Source of the DNA: Puffinus mauretanicus
Taxonomy: Eukaryota; Chordata; Aves; Procellariiformes; Procellariidae
Reading direction: 5' to 3'
NCBI GenBank assembly: GCA_023333565.1
Contig: JAJKFH010002505.1
Location: 248,001 to 312,000 of the forward strand
DNA: 64,000 nucleotides
Shown: positions 24,116-64,000 of the stretch, in pieces
How positions within the stretch are numbered: position 1 is the first letter of the stretch
How the letters are laid out: each line of letters opens with the position of its first letter
Notes under the pieces: generated by a model
What the model was told of the DNA's origin: nothing
The model's database searches: none
Seen by the model: the letters and a program-made list of their open reading frames with translations, nothing else
Position numbers and translations under genes: made by a program

Positions 24116-26765
24116 TGTTTCCTGTTGCAACAAAGAGCTGCCCATGGTGAGAAATCTTGCCCCCATGTAGGCACTTATAGTAGTAGCTTGGTAGGAGTTT
24201 GACCTATTTAACATACGGCTTTCACAGTACAGAACCTTTTCTGGTATTATTGGCTCCTTCAGTACAAGAGTGCACAGAGCTGCTCCTGCTCCTGCTCCCC
24301 CTCCCAGCCATGGGGGCTCGTGGTGCCAGGGGCAGTAGGAGGTGACAGGCGAGCTGGAGAGGAGATGACAGCACGGCAGTGCCATACCCACCATGCAACA
24401 GGAGCAGAGCAGGTTCGGTGATGGTAACCAGGGTCAGCCACGGTCCAGTGACTGCTGACCCCATTGGTGGGGTAACCAGGGTCAGCAAGGTGCCAGGCCT
24501 GGCACAAGCCTGGAACTTAGCTCAGGTGGGGCCGAAGGTGAGGACCTGAGCTTAAATGCAGCTCCCGAGCGGAGCTGGGAACCCCCAATGAAGCATCTTC
24601 CAGCTCATCCTCCCACCATCGCTGGTGCCCTGGAAGGCTGATCCAAGGTTGCAGCTGCACTGGGTCAGTGCTGGCCGTAAGCGCAGGCACCCAAACCTTG
24701 CCAAGCATTTTAGGCGTCTACTCCCAGTATCGCCAGTCTCTCCTCAACACAGGGTTTGTTCACAGCTGACTGGAGCTGTTACTCCCCCCTTGCTGTATAT
24801 GGAGACACTTACTGTGGGGCTGGTACTGCGCTGTGCTGGTTCCAGGCTGTGCAGTCCAGTTTGTTAACAGAGGCAGAGCAAGGGCAGTGCCCACTGGCCC
24901 AAACCTCCGGGGCAACATGCTGGCTGCGCTCACAACTGTAGCACATCTGCCTGGGCATTGCCCCATCTCCCCAGCCTGGTACGTGTGGGCAGGGCAGCAG
25001 CAGTGCAATACTGAGCTTTCCCTACCTTTAGCATCACCAGTTCTTCCATATCCAGCAATGAGGAAGACCCCTCGTGCAAGGTCCTCCACCTGCCATTTCC
25101 AGACGTGGAGTGTGTGCACAAGTATGAACGTCCACCAGCTGAGCAGCTTCATGAAATGGGGATGGGTGTACGACTCCAGATACAGCTTCTTCCACCTGGG
25201 AGCAGCATCTGAAGAAATGATTTGAGCATGATCTCAGGGAGCTGGCTCCTTTTGCTGTTCTTCAGTGACAGTTGCAGGAAATATCCTTCAGCCAAGAACA
25301 GGCAGCAAGGGGATACTTTGGCCTGGAAACATTGATCATACATCTCTTAATTCATCTTACAGTGATATAGTGTTCACAGCCTCACAATTCATGAGGGCTG
25401 TTTCTTCTTGTAGGCAGTGTGGTTTTGTTATTAGCAAAAGAGCCAGGGTTTATAACCCTCTGTTCTTAGAGACACTGCAATGTCTTTGCCATGCTCTCAA
25501 AGACTGTTCAGACACTTCATATTCACCTCCTGCTGCCATCTTTGGTGTATTGATGGCAGGCATCATGACTGGTCGGCTTGATCTCCCATGTATGTGTCAC
25601 AGAGTGACTCACCTGTATCTCTGGAGGAGGACCTCCTTGTGTTATTGTACCAGTAGAAGGTTTCCTCAGCCCATGACTACCTGAGCTGTGAACGTCTCTG
25701 AAAAAGTCACTGCAGAGGTCCCACAAAAGAAGCTTTTCCCTTGATTTTTTTTTCCTGCTTGATTTTTCTCCTCTGGGATTTCTCTCCTCCTCCCTGAGTC
25801 ACTGATGTCGACACAGCTCATGTCTACCAGCACTCCCTCTCCCAAAGAGGTGGACTGTGGTCTGCCAGCCTTACAACCACCTATCGTGCCTGCTAATTGA
25901 ACCTCCTTTCACTCAGCTTTCCTCTTCCAGCAGTGGGGATCTCTGCTCCCAAGAGTGTCCTTGGTGCCAGCGCATATGTGACCACCCTCTGGTGGGGAGG
26001 TTCTGCCTTCATGGTGGTTTCCTTGCTCTTCATTTTGATGCCCTCCTGCTGCATGACTTTGTGCAAGGCGGCATAGGGCTGCTGGCCCATGAGTAGGACT
26101 GATCTGAGATGTCATCTCAGTGTGTCTTCTGCATCCTTGAGTGCCTCCAGCTCACCCGCTTTGGCCTCAAGAGAGAGGGGATCTCTTAGCGTGCTGTGTG
26201 CAGAATCACGTCCCAGGAGTTTTAGCTGCAGCAGCTAAGCAATGGAGTTACAGGTTCTCCAGCAAGCCTGCCAGAGGTGTAGGTTGAAAACAGCCTACAC
26301 GCTATCATCAAACCCTGAAATATGCAAAATAAAATGAGAATGTTGCAGAAAAAATGAATGCCTGTCTGGTCCCTCCTGCAGCCAACTTCCCGTGTACCAC
26401 GTCGGGTCACTCATTTTGGGGGGCCCCTGAAGCTGTGGCTCTTGCAACCTCCCATCTCCCGAGTTTCTATTTTCAATCTGTACAAAGGCTCTTGCTAGCA
26501 CAGCAATGTCAATCAGGCTGTTAAAGTTTTTATATATCAAGTCTGTATCTACAAGAGCCCTTGAACAGAGACTGTCAGGCTGTTATAAGCGTTTTCCCAG
26601 TATCGCTGTTTCCCTCAGAGGACAGGTATAGCCTTTATTGGCAAAGGCGAGTAATATCTGCATCTCCACAAGGAGAGCTGCCAATTTAACCACATTAGAG
26701 CTACACCAGCAAACTTTTGTTTCCAACGCAGACCTGGTTTAACTCTTCCTTTCCTTTCCTCCCAG

Positions 26766-26905
26766 CCTATGCCCCAGTCCCCAAGCTTTGCAGCCCCGCA
26801 AAACTCAGTCTCCCCTGCCCGCTCTCCTGCAGCACCACAGGCATCTCCAGCAACTTCCCAGCCCCCACGGGGGCCCTGCTCTCCGCCGGTGCACGGACCC
26901 CCCTG
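26766..26905 (+). other. exon-like block with strong splice sites, unidentified
   Basis: A long pyrimidine tract ending CTCCCAG precedes 26766, and the donor CCCTG|GTAAGC follows 26905. The 140-nt block is open in frame 1 (PMPQSPSFAAPQNSVSPARS and on, rich in Pro, Ser and Ala), with the TAA formed only by the donor itself. It lies 2.2 kb upstream of the ARHGAP39-like start codon. It could be an exon of an alternative upstream transcript, of a non-coding RNA, or chance. I recognise no protein. Confidence 0.3.
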
Positions 26906-28299
26906 GTAAGCACGATGCAGCTGCTCGTCGAGCCAGCGAGCGGAGCGGCCATGATCTCACTGTCTCTCTATTTGTTATTTAAAAGTGCAGTGGGACTTTC
27001 ATGTGAATATCTTCAGATTAAGTTACTCTGAAGTTCTTCAGTAGTGCCAAAACGCTGTCTGCAAGAGAGCACCGCGAGAGCGGTCTCGCTCTGCGCAGGG
27101 ACCCCGTCTGTTGGCTCACTGGGGTAATTAATAAGCTGAACAGACTTATTTCTGACTGTAGCAGAAATTTGCTGCGTGGTGTGATACAGGCCAAAAATCA
27201 CTCTGTTAGTGGCAAAATCCACTGAGTATCTGCCAAGTCTTGCACCCCCAGTTAGAGGGGTCTGAGGTATCTGGGCAGCTAAACCCCCAGGATTTGTCTC
27301 TGCATGGGGTTGTTCCTATTCTGGAATAACAGGACCCCGTACAAAATTCATTGGGAGCAATGCCATGTTGCAGCAGTCACTGAGGTAACAAGGGCTCTGC
27401 TGCGCCACCGTGCCAAGTAACATACTCCAAACTGGTGGCTGACAGAAGCTGATCTAGCAGGGTTGACCTTTAGTGCACAGCTTGTTTATTCAGACTACTC
27501 ATGCTGGTCGAGGAGCAGGGCTCTACCTTTTCCTGAGGCCTCTGAGTTGCTGTTCGTACGCTGATGGTTGATCTGTGCACCCGCAGGGGACACACCTGCT
27601 CTTCCTGCACAGCCTTGACCAGACTGCTATGTGCTCAGGACACAGACGAACACAGAAAGTCCCCAAAATCTGCCCAGACAAAATTGCCAGGGCAAAAAAA
27701 AGGACATGTCTGGGCAAACCTAGATGCGTGGCAGCCTTACACCATGGGCTGACCCAAGGCTCATCATCCCACTGTGTGACCTTGCAGGGACAGCCCCATT
27801 ATCCAGTGCAGACGAAGACATTTTCCTCTCTCGATGCTCCAGACTGGTTCAAATCCCACTTGCTTCAGTCCCGCTTTCCATCCTCGCTCTTGGAGGATGT
27901 CAGGAATAAGAGGGCAGAGCAGAGCCGTTAAAGCACTGTGTGCCGCAGGGGGCAGCTGCCTGTTTGGACACCCACGGCCAGCTCCAGGCGCAGCGTCGGG
28001 GACACCCATCACAGGGACAAACAATTTACCAGGGCAGGAGCAAGCACAGGCTACATCTGGGACCGGCACCAACCACAGTCTCCAGATGGTCTTGTGCCCC
28101 TAGCAGGGGGGCAGGTGTGTGACCCACCTGTGTTCCTGAGAGCCCCACACCACCCGTGATGGATGGTATGGCTCCTGGCACTAACCATGATTTTCCTCAC
28201 AAACCTGGTCACGACAGCTGACCGTCGCCATTGACCCGTAGCTCTCCAAAACTGAGGTCCCGGCTCCGCTTCTCCCCTCATCGTTTCCACCCCTCGGGC

Positions 28300-28810
28300 C
28301 GGGCAGGGCAGTGGCAGGGCAGTGGCAGGGCAGGGGCAGGGCAGGGGCAGGGGGCAGGGGCAGGGCAGCAGGGCAGGGCAGTGGCAGGGGCAGGGCAGGG
28401 CTGGCAAAGCGGTGCTGGGGCAGGGCCAGCGGTGGGCAGGGCTGGGGCAGGGGGGCAGGGGCAGGGCAGGGGCAGCGGCGGGGCAGGGGCTGGGGCAGGG
28501 GCAGGGCAGGGCAGGGCAGTGGCAGGGCAGGGGCTGGGGCAGGGCAGGGGCAGGGGCAGCGGCAGGGGCAGCGGCGGGGCAGGGGCTGGGGCTGGGGCAG
28601 GGGCAGGGCAGGGCAGGGCAGGGCTGGGGCAGGGCAGGGGCAGGGCTGGGGCAGGGGCTGGGGCAGGGGCTGGGGCAGGGGCAGCGGCAGGGGCTGGGGC
28701 AGGGGCGGGGCAGGGGCTGGGGCAGCGGCGGGGCAGGGCAGGGCAGTGGCAGGGGCAGGGCAGGGGCTGGGGCAGGGCAGGGGCTGGGCAGGGGCTGGGG
28801 CGGGGGGCTC
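28300..28810 (+). repeat. G-rich minisatellite (GGGGCAGGGCA type), G-quadruplex potential
   Basis: About 500 bp of irregular units such as GGCAGGGGCAGGGCA and GGGGCTGGGGCAGG on the plus strand, with dozens of G runs of three to five separated by one to five bases. Such spacing fits the usual G-quadruplex pattern many times over. The array ends about 300 bp upstream of the start codon at 29116. Its translation (Gly/Ala/Gln-rich, or Pro/Ala/Leu/Cys-rich on the other strand) is an artefact. Confidence 0.95.
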
Positions 28811-29115
28811 CGCGGCGCCAGGGGCTCGGCGGGCTCGGGAGGGCCCCGGAGCGGCCGCAGCCGCCGCTAGGGGCTGCCCTCGGCCCGCGGGCCTCGCTGC
28901 TGTTGCTGGTCCCGGGCGCCGCTGTCGGCCCCGCCCCGCCCCGCCCCTCCCGGCCCGTCCCGGCGCGGCGCGGCGGCCCCCAGCAGAGGGACCCGGGGAG
29001 CGGCCGGTGGTCCCGGCGGCCGGGCCGGGCCGCGCCGCCCCCCGGGCGGGACCGGGATCGGGTTTCACATCCTGTCCCGCTCGCGGGCAGAGCGGGCGGC
29101 GCGGCCGAGCGGGCC

Positions 29116-63874
<34,759 letters not shown>

Positions 63875-64000
63875 TTAGTCCAGGAGCTCTTCGAGGAACA
63901 ACTGGGTCTTCAGCAGCGCCTGCACTTGGAATCGGGGCTTGGCCACATGCAGGAGGGACGCACCGATGTGAGGAGCGGTCCCTGTGGCCCCCAGGGAGGG
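63875..64000 (-). CDS. possible C-terminal exon of an unidentified minus-strand gene (partial)
   Basis: Reading the minus strand from the window edge, 41 codons are open and end in TAA at 63877-63875. The last part is protein-like: HIGASLLHVAKPRFQVQ, then ALLKTQLFLEELLD. Most third positions are G or C. A possible acceptor, GGGGCCACAG, lies about 17 nt inside the edge. Against it, I see no canonical AATAAA in the next kilobase downstream, and the plus strand is also open here (QLVQELFEEQLGLQQRL). I cannot name the protein. If real, the gene lies convergent to, or inside an intron of, the ARHGAP39-like gene. Confidence 0.33.
   Translation of the reverse strand, partial: PSLGATGTAPHIGASLLHVAKPRFQVQALLKTQLFLEELLD

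Larger units (their letters stand above)
18640..28250. other. intergenic region between the tRNA gene and the second CpG island
   Basis: Besides the listed LINE pieces, the 24-bp duplicated segment and the exon-like block at 26766-26905, I see no gene. Open frames here are short, lack recognisable domains and overlap on both strands. Confidence 0.5.

Noticed and set aside
27830..27870. B-box-like GGTTCAAATCC suggesting a second tRNA
   Set aside because: No A box or pairing acceptor stem at the right distance on either side.

Overview
The window looks like vertebrate nuclear DNA, most likely from a bird or other sauropsid. It has short coding exons with GT-AG splice sites spread over long introns, two GC-rich CpG-island promoters, a pol III tRNA gene and fragments of CR1-type LINEs. 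There are no bacterial operons, CRISPR arrays or prokaryotic defence genes. Most long open frames in the GC-rich parts are compositional artefacts.

Layout. (1) About 1-15300, minus strand: the 5' end of RBM39, an SR-like, three-RRM splicing coactivator. The non-coding first exon lies in a CpG island (about 14300-15850). Three coding exons follow at 11454-11516, 9574-9623 and 5701-5895. They encode the N-terminus and the Arg/Ser-rich domain; the RRM exons lie beyond the left edge. A candidate poison exon lies in intron 2 (about 10002-10149). (2) About 15850-28200: intergenic. It holds a tRNA-Glu(TTC) gene on the minus strand (18436-18507), a 16-bp minisatellite beside it, LINE-like remains (about 18950-19930) and a CR1 3' fragment (about 23917-24115). 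A 140-bp exon-like block with good splice sites lies at 26766-26905. (3) About 28250-29700: a second CpG island with a G-rich minisatellite (28300-28810). It precedes the 11-nt first coding exon (29116-29126) of a plus-strand gene. (4) 29127-56543: a 27.4-kb first intron with an old CR1 LINE (about 39300-41350) and part of a second copy (about 41370-41960). (5) 56544-56942: the second coding exon, encoding two tandem WW domains closely related to ARHGAP39 (Vilse/KIAA1688), a Rho GTPase-activating protein. (6) 56943-64000: presumed second intron, with a weak candidate third exon near 59641. At the right edge there is a possible C-terminal exon of an unidentified minus-strand gene (63875-64000).

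RBM39 (human 20q11) and the ARHGAP39-like gene are divergently transcribed, with about 14 kb between their CpG islands. Human ARHGAP39 is on 8q24.3. Regions 8q24 and 20q11 share several gene pairs from the early vertebrate genome duplications (PHF20L1/PHF20, NDRG1/NDRG3, SLA/SLA2). The WW gene is therefore plausibly an ARHGAP39 ohnolog kept in this lineage next to RBM39. That placement is inference and needs a phylogeny and a synteny check.
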